64,000 nt of DNA from Chlorophyllum brunneum (GCA_963576785.1 OY756147.1:1984001-2048000), one strand, 5' to 3'; shown: positions 30,039 to 41,830, numbered from the stretch's first letter. Notes: generated from the sequence alone by a model not told the origin. A program made the numbers and translations.

Positions 30039-30767
30039 GTTATAACGCTGTCTTCGAAGCGCAAAGTGGGGAATGGTTGAACTTTGATCTGATTTCTGGC
30101 TCATCTCCTCCATTCATATTCCTCCTTGTGAACATGGGGGTAGACAGTGAAAAGTACCTGAGTATTGACCCAAGGTGTCGTCCAAGCTCAGAATCACCAT
30201 CCTACCACCTTCGGTACCTACTGAAGAACCTGTGCTGGAATGATCATTCCTCTCCGTCAAATGGACTCCCCTCTGTTGACCCTCTTATCCAACAACTCAA
30301 AGTGTCATTACTGAAGCATCTTCTGTCCCCCAGAAGATGAATCTCTGACTGTTTCACCCACACCCATCATTGTGAAGAAGGCAAGGAAATCAAGGCAGAA
30401 CTTGTAGGTAGATGGATCCTCGGACCTCAATGAGCAGCTGGAATAGGCCCGTAATGAATCAATTATTAATTCCAATGTTTATGAGACACCTTCAGATAAC
30501 GCTTCTTATTCCGCAGGTTTGCAGCAATAGAGAGCTTGAGCCCTATCAGTGATGGCCATGTTTTCGGACCTGCTCGACCTCATTCATGGCACTATCAGAT
30601 GCTCTGGAGCCTTTTTCAAGCCTAAAAGGACACCTGCTAGGCACCCCCTCCAAGCTAAGCACCGGAGCAACTGAGCAGGGGTGACAGGCAATGACACGTG
30701 AAGTGGTCAACCAAAAGTATTATTCTAACTCAGTGCCTCATGACCCAGCATTTCCTCCACAATTGGC

Positions 30768-30936
30768 ATAATGTTAGATTCGAATTTTTGTGCTCTTTCG
30801 AACAGTGGTGGTTTCATGGCATAGTGTGCAGTATTTGTGGAGATATTGTGTTTTTTATTGCGAAATTTTATTGCATCATCAAAACCGGCCCGTTTTGGAA
30901 AAAAATTGGCTCGCGCCCAAGTTCCGCAAACCGCTG
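30768..30936 (-). repeat. Right terminal inverted repeat
   Basis: Reverse complement begins CAGCGGTTTGCGGAACTTGG, then GCGAGCCAATTTTTTTCC, matching the left repeat apart from substitutions and a short insertion after the first block. Confidence 0.78.
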
Positions 30937-30938
30937 TA

Positions 30939-31443
30939 ATTTTGGAGCCGCGAGACCATACCGATCCTCGAAGGAGCCTCTCTCAACCACAACCTGAATC
31001 CGGATCCCCTCCCCCCCTTGGATGTAACTTGCGACTCTCAAGTACTCATACTCAAATTCAATACAAAACCATAATACCTCCATCATAAAATGCTACCTTC
31101 TCCTCCTCAAACGACGCAACACTCCCTAATCTGGATTCCATATCCTTAATGGCCTCCCCAGGTCCTTGTTCCAAATGCAGTTCATAGCTCGGAAAGTTGT
31201 TCAAGATGTCGATTAGTACTTCACGAACACTTTGACCATTGGCATTTCTCCTATTGGTATCGTGATCCATCTGGAGTCTGGATCAATCAGTTGGGTACTT
31301 TTTTTAAAATGAAGGGAACACCTACATTCGGGTTTTATAGCTCTACCTGATCCGGTATTAGAGGCCCCACTACAAGCAAGCAGATCAGCAGAACTGTAAA
31401 TAGTATGATAAGCGGACCACCCACCCGTAGAAAGGATTGTCAA
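30939..31443 (-). pseudogene. Uncertain gene fragment next to the TIR element
   Basis: Two open stretches, 31443-31213 and 31270-31058, could be joined with a third (about 31040-30940) by short introns. A plausible 70-codon frame starts MDHDTNRRNANGQSVREVL. The last stretch (VASYIQGGEGIRI) weakly recalls the conserved tail of the neighbouring NACHT genes, and its frame runs into the transposon end at 30938. I do not recognise the protein. It may be the 3' remnant of another NACHT copy or noncoding. Confidence 0.25.
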
Positions 31444-31910
31444 AAAGAAACTTCTTAAGGTTCACACCACTCTGCACCGTCATCCGAAACTCAGAAACAC
31501 CACTTGTCTGTCCTAAGCGCTGTTTCCGGTAGTTTCAAGTCACAATCTAATATTTTCGAAGAAAAATATATGAACCTGAAGGCCGTGAAATTTTCTTGGA
31601 TCTGGATAAAGAGGCAAGTTTAAGGCATTGTCGAAATGGCGCGAGGGGGTTCATTGTGGTGGTTACGTTGAAAATAGTTGTGCGCAACTTGTGCTTATGT
31701 GACGTGTCTCACCTCCGGGCTCAGACGTGGTCAACACGGACATCAGTATGAGGGAATGTCGAGAACAGGTATGTGTGGTGAGTAAATGGGATTCCTAATG
31801 AGGACAACATCTAGCTATGTAGTAGGCGGGTATGGGCGAATGATTGAGTGGATAGATCATAGAATCGAGACGGCATGAACCCCAGTGCCACAATTGGGAG
31901 GAAACGCGGC

Positions 31911-32731
31911 TCAAGAAGACTTCTTGGCAGCTTGGCTGGCACGTTTTGCATAGATCATCGAGGTAAAAGGTCTAGGACGGAGGTGGTTCAGTATATAGAT
32001 GGCCACGGATCCGAGAACCACATACCCTTCAAAACGAAGTGCGATGACGTAGACAATCCAAACATAAAGAGTGATGAGTAGGCCAGCAGGCTTTTCGTAC
32101 CAAAGGGCAGTGGCAAGGAAACAGAACGTGCTTCCGACATACATTGGATTGTCCAATACATTGAATGGGAATCTGTAAAAGAACCACACGTCCATCATTC
32201 TGTCACGGAAGAAGATAATCGATATTTTTATTGCCTACCCAGTAACCCTGTGATCCATCAATATACCGAAATAGTCGCCCAGAAAAGTTCCGGTAATACC
32301 AAGCGCCCATGTCGAAGTAACAACAAAAAGCTGTCCCAGAGAGAAAAGCACAGCAGGAACATAAGTCGCATAGGGCTCGGGAAGAAGAGGAACGCTGGGC
32401 TGATCCACGAGTGCTCGGTGATAGAGGGAGTCGCGGAACAAGCCGAAAGAGAAGATGAGGAGTGTGAGGAAGTAGCACCCATAGCGCGGGTTGCTGTTGA
32501 AAAGACGAGTTATCGTCTTGTTGCGATATTCTACCAGAAAGGTTAAAAATAGCTGTATACAATAATCAATGGTGGAGACTTACCGTTACGGGCGACGATG
32601 TTCCAAGCGAGTGGGTTGAAAGTAATAGATGCAAGCGAGATAAGAAGCGATTTCCTGTCAAAGGAAGTATTTTCAAGCAAAAGAGAGACAACGTTGCTCA
32701 GCTTGTCCGCCATGTTGAGGTCGTGGTCCAT
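31911..32731 (-). CDS. OPI3: Phospholipid N-methyltransferase (OPI3/PEMT type)
   Basis: Exons 32731-32584, 32530-32239, 32172-32026 and 31971-31911 encode 215 residues, close to the ~200 typical of the family. The product is a multi-span ER membrane enzyme that methylates phosphatidyl-monomethyl- and dimethylethanolamine with S-adenosylmethionine, the last steps to phosphatidylcholine. Recognisable blocks are TFLGDYFGILMD, FPFNVLDNPMYVGST, ALWYEKPAGLL and the C-terminal RFEGPFTSMIYAKR; the GxG-like LGDYFG and the EGPFT region are hallmarks. Four hydrophobic segments are visible. The first in-frame ATG (32731, MDHDLN) is used; an ATG six codons later (32713, MADKLS) is equally plausible. It is divergently arranged with the hemerythrin-like gene. 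Confidence 0.88.
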
Positions 32732-33042
32732 ATCGCGTCGTGTAGTTGGAAGCACGCTTTTTTTTGCCGCCGCCAGCGACGTGGACCACATCAGCCTTAG
32801 TCAGCAACGCAATCATGTGATAACCCAATCTGCTTTCGATCGACGATTCCTTGACGTCACCTGAACGAAACATCTTGCCCGTCTCCACTGAGTGAGGTCA
32901 CATATAGGTCAAGGACGAGATATGATAAATTGCTATGTTCGCCTCTGCTAGGTGCACAGCACGCTCTTGCACTCCTTCCATCGGTACTACCATCAAATTC
33001 AACCGTCCCTCCACGACTACACCTCGATACTTATTGAGAACT

Positions 33043-33801
33043 ATGGCTAGTATTAAAGGAGCAACGCTCAAAGATGCAATCAAGGAGGACCATGACGAGG
33101 TAAAGTAGCGGATGAGTTCTTGATGTGTGGATGGCCTTGACAATAATATGTAGATGTATCTATACTACGATGAATATTCCAAGAACCATGGGGATGCGAA
33201 TGCCCAAGCACGCTGGTCTAACCTCCTGACCTGGGAGGTAGCGAGGCATGCAGTAGGCGAAGAAATTGTCGTATATCCTCTCATGGAGAAGCATCTCGGT
33301 AGCAGAGGCAAGGAACTCGCTGATAACGACCGACGTGATCATCAGGTGAATGAGGTTCAATCTTGTGATATAATCACGTTCAAGCCCTCATCTATTCCCA
33401 GTATGTTAAAGAAAGATTGTACAAGCTCGAGGGCTTGAAGCCAGGGACATCAGAACATGCATCAACGATGCAAGACGTTATGAATCATCTGAAACCCCAC
33501 AACGAGGGCGAGGAGAACGAAGATCTTCCTCTTCTGGAGGAAGCTATTGGCCCCATTGAGAGCAAACAAGCAGCTCAGAAATTCAAACGAACAAAGAAAT
33601 TTGTGCCTACTAGGTATGTCGGTTCCCATCCTGCCCTGTCGTTCAATCTTAATGATTTGTTTAAGGCCCCACCCAAGTGCTCCCAGCCAACCTCCATATG
33701 AAACCTTTGTCGGATTTCTTCAAGCCCCGATTGACAAGCTCAAGGATTACTTTACTACCTTCCCAAGTGAGGAGGAGAAGCAGGAAGCAAGCAGAGCTTG
33801 A
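33043..33801 (+). CDS. Hemerythrin HHE-domain protein
   Basis: Exons 33043-33099, 33154-33345, 33402-33613 and 33666-33801 give 198 residues. The helical iron-binding signature is spread along the protein: KEDHDE near residue 17, WEVARHAVGEEIVVYPLME with His and Glu ligands, and RRDHQ before YVKERLYKLE. This fits the HHE cation-binding (hemerythrin-like) family of basidiomycetes and ascomycetes. Members are implicated in oxygen, iron or nitrosative-stress chemistry, but the substrate is not known here. The C-terminus (PPYETFVGFLQAPIDKLKD) is typical of fungal members. No signal peptide is seen. Confidence 0.87.
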
Positions 33802-35093
33802 CCTGAGTACCGTCCATGTCTAACCTTGAACTGTAACAAAGGTGTAAATGAAATATCGGTATCCACGTAGGTCCGCATAAATCTCCCATACTGCTGCACA
33901 GCAGTAACAAGAAATCATGAGCACCATAAGAAATCACACTGGCGTATCTGGATGATGTTTACCGTCAGGTATTGGTGTGTCATCACAGGTACCGCAGCCG
34001 ATTTAATTGGATACAATTCAATCGGAGGAGATTAGTGCTGGTGAGATTGACACCACTTTAGTTTAGGAGCCTGTGACAAAGCGTTCGTTATCAATCTGTG
34101 GCATCTGACAGAATTTGGGACCCACAATGGGTTGTCACGCATCGGCCCCCGAGACTGACAAGTGAAACCTGAAACAACGGGGATGCCTATCATCTAGGTC
34201 CACCATGCATTCTTGACCTGTTTCGATGCATGTTTCTGACGCTCTGGAGGTGGTGGTTTTGTTGGGGTTTTGGCTGTAGGTAAGATGTAAACGGGAGCCG
34301 TTGTCGATTTCAGGGTTCTAAACTGTCTACCCCACATTCCAGTCAAGGGTAACAGCGACTCGGACTGCTGATTGTTAACTTTAATTTCTTATCATTTCTT
34401 GACCATTTGTAGCCAACGCCATCCAAGTACTGCGGTATCTATTTCAAGGGTTACCGACATACAAATGCGAGAGTAATCGCCACCTTGAACCTCTTAATAG
34501 CACTACCGTCCATGTTCCGCTAGTGCGGACTTGCCAATGACACCCGTACAAGTCTACAGACCCTGCTCATCATGCATCGAGCCCGACTAGCAGAGCCTTT
34601 CTTCTTTGTCCTCTGCACCAGTCTTCTCTACCGTCTGTGTCGGGATAGTCAGTTGCATAAGTGGTTCTTGAACAACCTATCCCTTTCCAAGTGACAGGAT
34701 TACGTGGGGGTTCTAATTGGTTCGGTGAATCTGCTGTCAACGTAAACACTTCTGGACGTTAAATTAAATCCAGTAGTTCACCAAACCCCAGATCAGCAAA
34801 ATACTGTGCAACAGTGGGTGTGTGCTACCAGCGATTATTCTCAATCAAACATTCGATGACGGGCAGGGACGTCATTGTTTTACTAGAGTTCACGGGCAGC
34901 CGCTACGAAGCACGCTTGACGGGCACTATATATACAAAATGAGGTGACGGCAACTCGCGAATTTGGACTTGAATGGCCCTGGAACTTTCAATAAACTAGA
35001 CTATAGAACCGATCATGTGCAGTAACGAGGCACAGATATAAAACCTGCTTGCAAAACGAGGGTTTAATTAATCGCTTCTGAGAGGCGACAGTC
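33802..35093. other. Intergenic region with TATA-like element
   Basis: No supported gene in 1.3 kb. TATATATA at 34927-34934 lies about 160 bp upstream of the DUF6534-like start codon and is a candidate core promoter. The rest shows no structure I can name. Confidence 0.5.
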
Positions 35094-37041
35094 ATGCCCA
35101 CTGCCTCAGATTTTGATCCCACCTTCCCCCCAGTCAATGTCCACGCCTATTTCGGAGCACTAAGCATTGGTGGAAGTTGCGCATACGTGTGAGTGTCATA
35201 CACTGCTTAAGAACTTGGACGTTCAATATTGACTTTCCTATGAATATTTGTAGACTTTTCGGGATATCGACCAGCCAAATAGCATGGTACTTTCGATCGT
35301 ATACTCAAGACCCTCCAATTTTCAAAGCTTTTGTGCGAGTTTCCTCCATCTTCATGTCACGGGGAGCTGAATCGCAACTTGTCCAGATTGGGCTTTTGTT
35401 CGCTGTGAGCAATATGTAGTAAGCCACGCGCTATGATTTTACTCAACTGATATGTTTCTCTAGATCGATTCATTGAACCTCTTTTACACAGTGTATTATT
35501 TGTATTATTTGCTTATCCAACGCGGTGTTGGCATGGACCCTAATCGTTTTATAGCTTGCGCCCACTGGTAAGCTCTTTTTGCGACCAATCCCCCTTTTAA
35601 CTCATTTACCAAATTTTGAAAGGTCACTGCATGTAATGTCTCTCCCGGTCACCGCTTTCTTCTACGCTGTTGATTTCGGTTCAACTTAGGCAGTGCTAGT
35701 CCTCACAGTGAGTAGTCCGTTGACGACCAGGCGAGGTATCTTCCTGATTTAGTTAAAGGAAATCTGCTGCGCTCTGGTCGAGCTGTACGTCCGTTCCAGT
35801 ATCCTCATTCCGATCATTAACAAGCTCCTGAAAGGTTCTTCATCTTGCGGATGTGGCGATGTAGGAGTGGCTGCTCCCTTTGGCATTGTTCTCAACTAAC
35901 CTCCAGCGACTTCTAGTTGCGGAAAAGAAATCCTTCGCCATTCTTGCGGTATGTGCCAATATCAAAGAATGATACCATTAAATTCAAAACGGACAGTTTA
36001 TTCCATACATCATCTCAACGGGTGGGTTTATCTCTATTATACGCGGTCCGGAAGGTATTATCTCAGCCTTTTCTAGTTTTCAATATAAGTAAGCCAGATC
36101 GCATTTTGTCCATTCTATTTCTCAGTTCCGGCTCGAGTGAAGTATATGTCCAGGGAATGTAAATCTTCGACACCCACCTTCATTCCCGTGATATGTCTGC
36201 TGATATCCATGGAACCAGGTTCAAGACTCCATGTTTCCCACAGACGATAGTTAATCGTGTATGTTTTTCAAATATTCCTTGAAAACCATCCTGATCTATA
36301 ACATCAGATTTGGTTGTGGCTCGCATATGGCTTCAAGATCCTCTCGGATGGAATTATCGCTGCAACTATGAGCTGGCTTTTTTACCACCGAAGTAGAGGG
36401 ATTTTAGAACGGTAGGCTTTGTTCCGAACTCAGATCTATAGACCTTGACAACCTTGTTTCAAAACACCAAGAGGGGGGACTATACGAGTCATCCGTGGGC
36501 TGATTTATTGGACTCTTAGTACTGGACTAATTTTATGGTAAGCGCATTCATGTACCCAGTTAATTTTGACACTAATCAATCCTTGTTACGAAGGGTCTCA
36601 ACACTAACTCACCTATTATCTGTATGTGCATCGTCCACCAGTAGCTGACCTCCTGCTGATACTTTTTTCCAGTACACTTTTCTGGCGCGAGAAACCCTTG
36701 TACCAATAGCTACTTATCTGACACGGGGCCGAAGTAAGCTTGAACTCGCGATCTCCTCAGTTCAGTGATTCACCGTTCTCACAGTTTACTTAATTGCACT
36801 ATTGGCTGTGTATGTTTTACACTGATTCATAGCAGTGCTCTTCACTAATTGCATCAATTTGTATAGCGTCAACAACCGCCAGAGATACCGTGAAGCCATT
36901 CAAACACCAGAGAATATTTCACTCAGGTTAGCCACCACCCAGAGGGAAAACGAACTGGAGGATGGTTTGGCTACAGTGACATTCTCCAAGGACACGGCGC
37001 GCACTTCCATAGAGCTCGATGGTACTGGTACACAGCGTTAA
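35094..37041 (+). CDS. DUF6534-like multi-span membrane protein (model incomplete)
   Basis: The start MPTASDFDPTFPPVNVHAYF at 35094 is followed by LFGISTSQIAWYFRSY and LNLFYTVYYLYYLLIQ, the hydrophobic pattern of the basidiomycete DUF6534 family. Blocks of the C-terminal half are IWLWLAYGFKILSDGIIAA, LIYWTLSTGL and TFLARETLVPIATYL, then VNNRQRYREAIQTPENISLR to TAA at 37041. Supported exons include 35094-35188, 35254-35338, a possible 18-nt exon 35387-35404, and 35464-35567. After HWSLHVMSLPVTAFFYAVD an in-frame TAG appears (about 35688), and I cannot find a clean splice around it, so the gene may be a pseudogene. Function unknown; probably a plasma or internal membrane protein with about seven spans. 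Confidence 0.6.
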
Positions 37042-37309
37042 ATAAATTTATCACGAAAAAAGAAAGCGAATTCTGTGTGATTCAGCTAGAAGACAGCCGC
37101 ACATGTTACTTGCCCAATGCAGGGTAGCATATACAGTATAACGTATCCTACACCCTCCCAGGATCCAAGTCTTGTCCTGACTTCTCTTCCATGATTGTCT
37201 AAATTGGACAGGGGGTTACATATTTGAATCTCGAAGCAGCCTATGTATAGCTTTTGCCAAGGCCGCTTGAAGAGATACTCGAGACGAGTCAGGTTCGTCA
37301 TCTGATATA
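36504..37309 (+). repeat. ~0.8-kb direct repeat flanking the insertion, copy 1
   Basis: Covers the last exons and 3' flank of the DUF6534-like gene. It is repeated at 40339-41153 with scattered substitutions. It ends at tctgatata, exactly where the copied FHA-RING/NACHT segment begins. Confidence 0.9.
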
Positions 37310-37658
37310 GATGTCGACTCGGATATCGGCCAAATCCACCACCATCACATGGTTTTCTACAACCCAATACCACCGCTACTGGGACTGCAATCCCCATCAA
37401 TAGCCCCAGTACACCAACCCACCCTGTTGCGAGTAACACCAGTCTGGGTGTTGACGCTGGAGGGGCTGACGGTGGTAACGGCGGGGCATATTCCGGAGCT
37501 GGGTCAAGCGCGTCGGCGAGAGGCAATTCACCTATCCCAATAAACCTTGCAATTTGCTGTTAGTGCTGGCGGTGGAGGCGGTGAAGATGCCCAATTAGGT
37601 GCAGTCAGGAATGGGATCGGAATTGAAGGAGACTGTTAGTGAGAAGCGGAAGCGGTGA
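37310..37658 (+). pseudogene. Truncated FHA-RING (dma1-like) last-exon copy
   Basis: Homologous to FHA-RING exon 4 (21169-21544), keeping blocks such as SDIGQ, HHHMVFYNP and the terminal KRKR region, with TGA near 37658. It lacks the FHA and RING parts and contains several small deletions (for example around 37450-37560), so it has no coding value. It is a passenger of the segmental duplication. Confidence 0.88.
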
Positions 37659-37878
37659 GGTGGTTTCAGTGACGTTACAAGTCCAATGCCAAAGAACGCC
37701 CATACACTGTCTCCTTTTTCATCTTTTATCTCCCATCAACTTCTGTGTTTTGGCCCACCTTGTTTGATTATAACTCTTTTTTTTCCTCTCGTAATTTTTT
37801 ATACTTGATTTGTGAAAGTTGTTATAACATTGAACGGATGGAAGTTGTTTAGTGTACATATTCTTTAAAGAATCATAA

Positions 37879-39574
37879 TTACCGGTCAGAATCGGTTGCA
37901 TCAAATGAACTCGTATCCGTCCAATTTTCCCATTCCTCTTCCAGGTATATTCGCTCACCTTCAGCTAGGTCTACCGTTTCGAATTCCCGGTAGAATTCCG
38001 ACTCTGGGTCCAAATACCAATACCAAAACGTTCTTTTATCACCATGGCCTCTGATGTACAACCCGGACAGGGTCCGACCCCGAGAGTCACGACGGAACAG
38101 AGGGAGTTCTAATGATGTTGAATCGGGGTAATAACGTTGAATGACGTCGGCTTCCTCAAGCCTAGTAATGCCCTGCATGAGATGATAAATCTCCATTCAT
38201 ATCACATTTACTAGAGCTCACCCTATGAAACCTCTCAATGTCGAACCTGGCCATTTTGCGGGGAGAGGACCAACATAGCATTGTTCCACGCACATTCTTT
38301 ATCTGGCATGGAAAACCAAAGTTGCTGCCAGGCACACAAGAACCTTCTCGGAATATGTACGGTTGACTGAATAGGTATTTGCGATGATCGATGTCGCCCA
38401 ATTCTCGTAAGACCTGAGGATCCAGATCATCATATGGAAAGAATCCGTCAAGTAAAGAGCCCCCCACAACCTCGAATGTCGTGGCTTTGAGAAATGAATC
38501 GAGGACTTCCGTTCCAAAAGGCCAAGAAAGTGCTGCTGCCGAATTCGGTTGATTAGGGGCTAGAACTAGACCTGTGTATTGGAATCAGCACTGGAGTACC
38601 TCTTGGAATAAGGCCTACATACCGTTACTCTGTATGGAGTAGCTCTGCGCATAGTCATAGTGAGTTTGAAGGAGGTGTCGAAATAATCTGTTCCGCGCGA
38701 TCTCGGTGGTGACGCAAAATGGACCAGAACGAGCAGGGTCACTGAGGAAGTCAGAAAATGATTTATGGTAGAATGATAGCCATCCCCGGGCCCGTATCTG
38801 CAGGCTTAACCGTGCCCAGTCTTGATTTAGAGATTGTGCTATATCAATGGAGTCGAAATCTTGATTCATAAAACTTCGGTGGAGGGACCAGAAGGAAACA
38901 ACAGCAAGGAGTTCGCTGCACACGATCCTCATCTTGACCTCAGAAAACCTGAGTGCGTTGCTTAATCCTCTCACTGTGCCCCCGTAAGGCTCATCGAAGA
39001 CCATGAGAGAGAGGAGGAGTTGAATGGAGGAATACAGTTCAGATGGTATCCGCTGTAAGATCAGGGTGTAGAAGGCGTCGAGCTCCGCGAACGGCCGTTT
39101 TGAGCCATGAATGTCGCGTCGTGGAGTGCTGCATAAGGCTACCCGCAACAGCTCCTGTGGATCGTAAAAAAGAATGATGCCCCGAGTCGGTCGCAATCAT
39201 TGAGTTTCTCTGCACAGGTCTGAGCAATAGCGGATTTTCCAACTCCAGCGGGTCCTGTCATCCGGTAGATGGAAAGAACAGGGTCGCCGACGAGGGCAGG
39301 AGCACCCCAATTAGTGATGTCCTCGATATGCTGTGCACGAGTGCCAGGAAAGCATGAAGGGGCGTAGCGGCGACTGTTGGAGTCAAAGGATGCCTCGGAG
39401 GAGGATGATCCACGGAGGATGTCAATGCCTTGGAGACCGTTAGTCATTATCTTATGGGCATTATTGCGTTGTGGGATTGCTTAAGCGCTTACCGCTGGGT
39501 CCGTGGAAACGGATGTTCTGGTGGCTAAAGTGAGAATTGGAGACCATAAAATTCTGGGCGCCTTGGAATGCCAT
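37879..39574 (-). pseudogene. NACHT-domain gene copy (NACHT-5), core deleted
   Basis: Duplicate of NACHT-2. Exon 1 is 39574-39493 (AQNFMVSNSHF), exon 2 starts at 39428 and keeps Walker A TGPAGVGKSAIAQ. At about 39172 the coding jumps from LGASFFFTI to YDPQELLRV, losing roughly 600 bp including Walker B, and the frame shifts there. Downstream parts are well preserved: LDAFYTLILQRIP, RGWLSFYHKSFSDFL, the third exon (around 38560-38220) without the stop seen in NACHT-2, and the tail exon ending at 37879 (RTFWYWYLDPESEFYREF). It can make no functional NTPase, but its intact 3' half shows what the ancestral C-terminus looked like. Confidence 0.85.
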
Positions 39575-39982
39575 TTAATGGTAAAATCAGCCAAATCATG
39601 CAATGGAGGGTGGGGGCCTGTGAATACGGTGAGGTGAGGCGAAGATAAAAAGCTGGTCAACGGCCATTTGAACGATTTGATCATTGATGCACTGCACTCG
39701 CTCGTGATCACTGGACATAAAGAGATGCTTCGCTCACACCAGTATGAAGACCGTCTCCTCCACCGTTGTGTTGTAAAAAAACGCAAGTTGCAACAGGGAT
39801 GCCTGGACAGCACCCATCCTCATAGAAAACCATAGGAGAGGTGTTGGTGCACAATCATCCAAACTGAGACTGCAAAACTCCCTCTAGCACTCATCTCTCT
39901 GCTCTCCAGAACCTAGATGTTTATCCATGGAACCATTAGTTGCGGAAACGGTGATTAGTTTTTTCTTTATAGATATCATGGT

Positions 39983-40041
39983 CCATTGGGCCTAAGGAAA
40001 TGGATATTCTGGTGGGTAAAGTGAGGGTTGAAGAGGATTTG
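39983..40041 (-). pseudogene. Orphan NACHT first-exon relic
   Basis: On the minus strand this stretch reads QILFNPHFTHQNIHFLRP, matching exon 1 of the NACHT genes (SNPHFTNHNIHFPGP in NACHT-4). It sits about 400 bp upstream of NACHT-5 exon 1, within sequence absent from the 21-24 kb source. It is a remnant of a further, lost family member. Confidence 0.7.
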
Positions 40042-40338
40042 ACATGCATAGACTTAATAAGAAAACCCAACAATGGGAAGTGGAGGCTTGTGAGGACGGT
40101 GAGGCGAAAATGGAAATTACATGTGTATGAGCGGTACCTAGGATCCCGATCGGAAGTATCTCCGAATTTCCTCATTTGAATGGACGATTGTTACTACTTC
40201 CTCATCAGACATAAAGAGCTGTGTACCTCTGCATGGGCTATGAAGATCTTCCCTTTCGTGTTGTTATGATTCATGACAACCAGTACGGCTGTGTTGTGAC
40301 CATGCAAGTGAAGAAACATCATTCGAGGTGATTCGCAG

Positions 40339-40872
40339 TTTATTGGACTCTTAGTACTGAACTAATTCTATTGTAAGCGCATTCATGTACTGTCAATTTG
40401 ACATTAATCAATCCTTGTTACGAAGGATCTCGACACTAACTCACCTCTTATGTGTAGGTGCACTGTCCACCAGCACCCGACTTCCTGCTGATACTTTTTC
40501 CACTACACCTTTCTTGCACGCGGAACCCTTGCACCAATAGCTACTTATCTGACATGCGGTCGAAGTAAGCTTGAACTCGCGATCTCCCCAGTTCTGTGAC
40601 TCACCGTTCTCACAGTTTACTTAATTGCACTGTTGGCTGTGAATGTTTTACACTGATTCATAGCAGTGCTCTTCACTAATTGCATCAATTTGTATAGTGT
40701 CAACAACCGCCAGAGATACCGTGAAACCATTCAAACACCAGAGAATATTTCACTCAGGTTAGCCACCACCCAGAGGGAAAATGAATTGGAGGATGGTTTG
40801 GCTACAGCGACATTCTCGAAGGGCACAGCGAACGCTTCCATAGAGCTCAATGGCATTGATACTCAGTGTTAA
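40339..40872 (+). pseudogene. DUF6534-like 3' fragment
   Basis: Contains the last coding blocks of the gene at 35094-37041, ending VNNRQRYRETIQTPENISLR and TAA at about 40872. It has no 5' part, so it is a fragment created by the duplication. Confidence 0.85.
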
Positions 40873-41153
40873 ATAAATCATTCAAGATTTATCACGAAGG
40901 AAAGAATGCGATCCTTGTGTGATTCAGCTAGAAGACACCCGCGCATGTTACTTGCCCAATGCAGAGTAGCATATATAGTATAACGTATCTTACAGCTCCC
41001 AAGATCCAAGTCTTGTCCTGACTTCTCTTCCATGATTGTCTAAATTTGGACACGGGGTTACATATTTGAATCTCGAAGCAGCCTATGTATAGTTTTGTGC
41101 CAGGGCCACTTGAAGAGATATTCGAGATGAGTCAGGTTCGCCATCTGATATAT
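40339..41153 (+). repeat. ~0.8-kb direct repeat flanking the insertion, copy 2
   Basis: Second copy of 36504-37309. It includes an 815-bp piece of the DUF6534-like gene end and its 3' flank. Confidence 0.9.
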
Positions 41154-41830
41154 CCGAAACCCGGAAAAGGTCTTTGTCCGTTGGGCCTAAATCTTCCCGA
41201 GGTATTGCTCGAACCAAGGCCGAAGCCGACTCCATGTGTTGTTGACTCCTACCAAGTTTTGCCTATCCCCCCTATCAATAGAATATCACGGTAGCCTTCA
41301 GTTGCGAACAGATCTCCATACCGAAGGGGGTCGATGCGTATTTACGCCAGTACTTGCTGGCAGCTGGTAACCATCGACCAAAAAGCTCTCTATCCTTCGG
41401 GTCGATGCCGTTTTGCCGATTTACTAGAACCAGGGGGATTCAGTCGAATTGCTGGACAAAGCCGGTGGGGACGCTTCGCAGATCGGGTTCATAAGATATT
41501 TTTTCAGGTGACTATACTAGACTATACTCCAACTTAGCTGAGGTACAGTACTGCCTTCGCCTCACGAGCGCTAGATCCGACACCATCCCCCTGGGTCCTG
41601 GACTTATGTCCGGTGACCTGTCTGGCGAGCCTGAGGTGTGCGTATAAGATCTACCGGCACTTTCAGTTCACCAAGAGACGAGTGGATGCATTATTTTTAA
41701 CACTAGCGATGTGGCACGGGGTAGTAGTGATTAACCATAAACAGGGGAAACTGCGAAGCTGAACGTAGATCATAAGACTAACTGTACAAAGCACCAGGCT
41801 TTCATGCATAGGTAGTAAGACACAAACATA
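41154..41830. other. Intergenic
   Basis: No gene or repeat recognised in this 0.7-kb stretch. Confidence 0.5.

Larger units (their letters stand above)
29875..30936. mobile_element. Long-TIR DNA transposon relic, Tc1/mariner-like (TA target)
   Basis: A 1062-bp unit whose ends are inverted repeats, TACAGCGG... left and ...CCGCTGTA right, with TA on both outer sides (29873-29874, 30937-30938). The inverted homology extends about 160-170 bp inward on each side, with small differences such as an insertion near the right end. The outer motif resembles fungal Tc1/mariner ends. The interior has no recognisable transposase; a 120-codon plus-strand frame at 29978-30340 matches nothing I know and overlaps the left repeat. 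I infer a non-autonomous or eroded copy. Confidence 0.75.
37310..40338. repeat. Copied segment (FHA-RING 3' end + NACHT gene + flank)
   Basis: About 3.0 kb homologous to 21169-24530, in the same orientation, and sitting between two copies of the DUF6534 3' region. The two junctions are abrupt. Confidence 0.88.
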
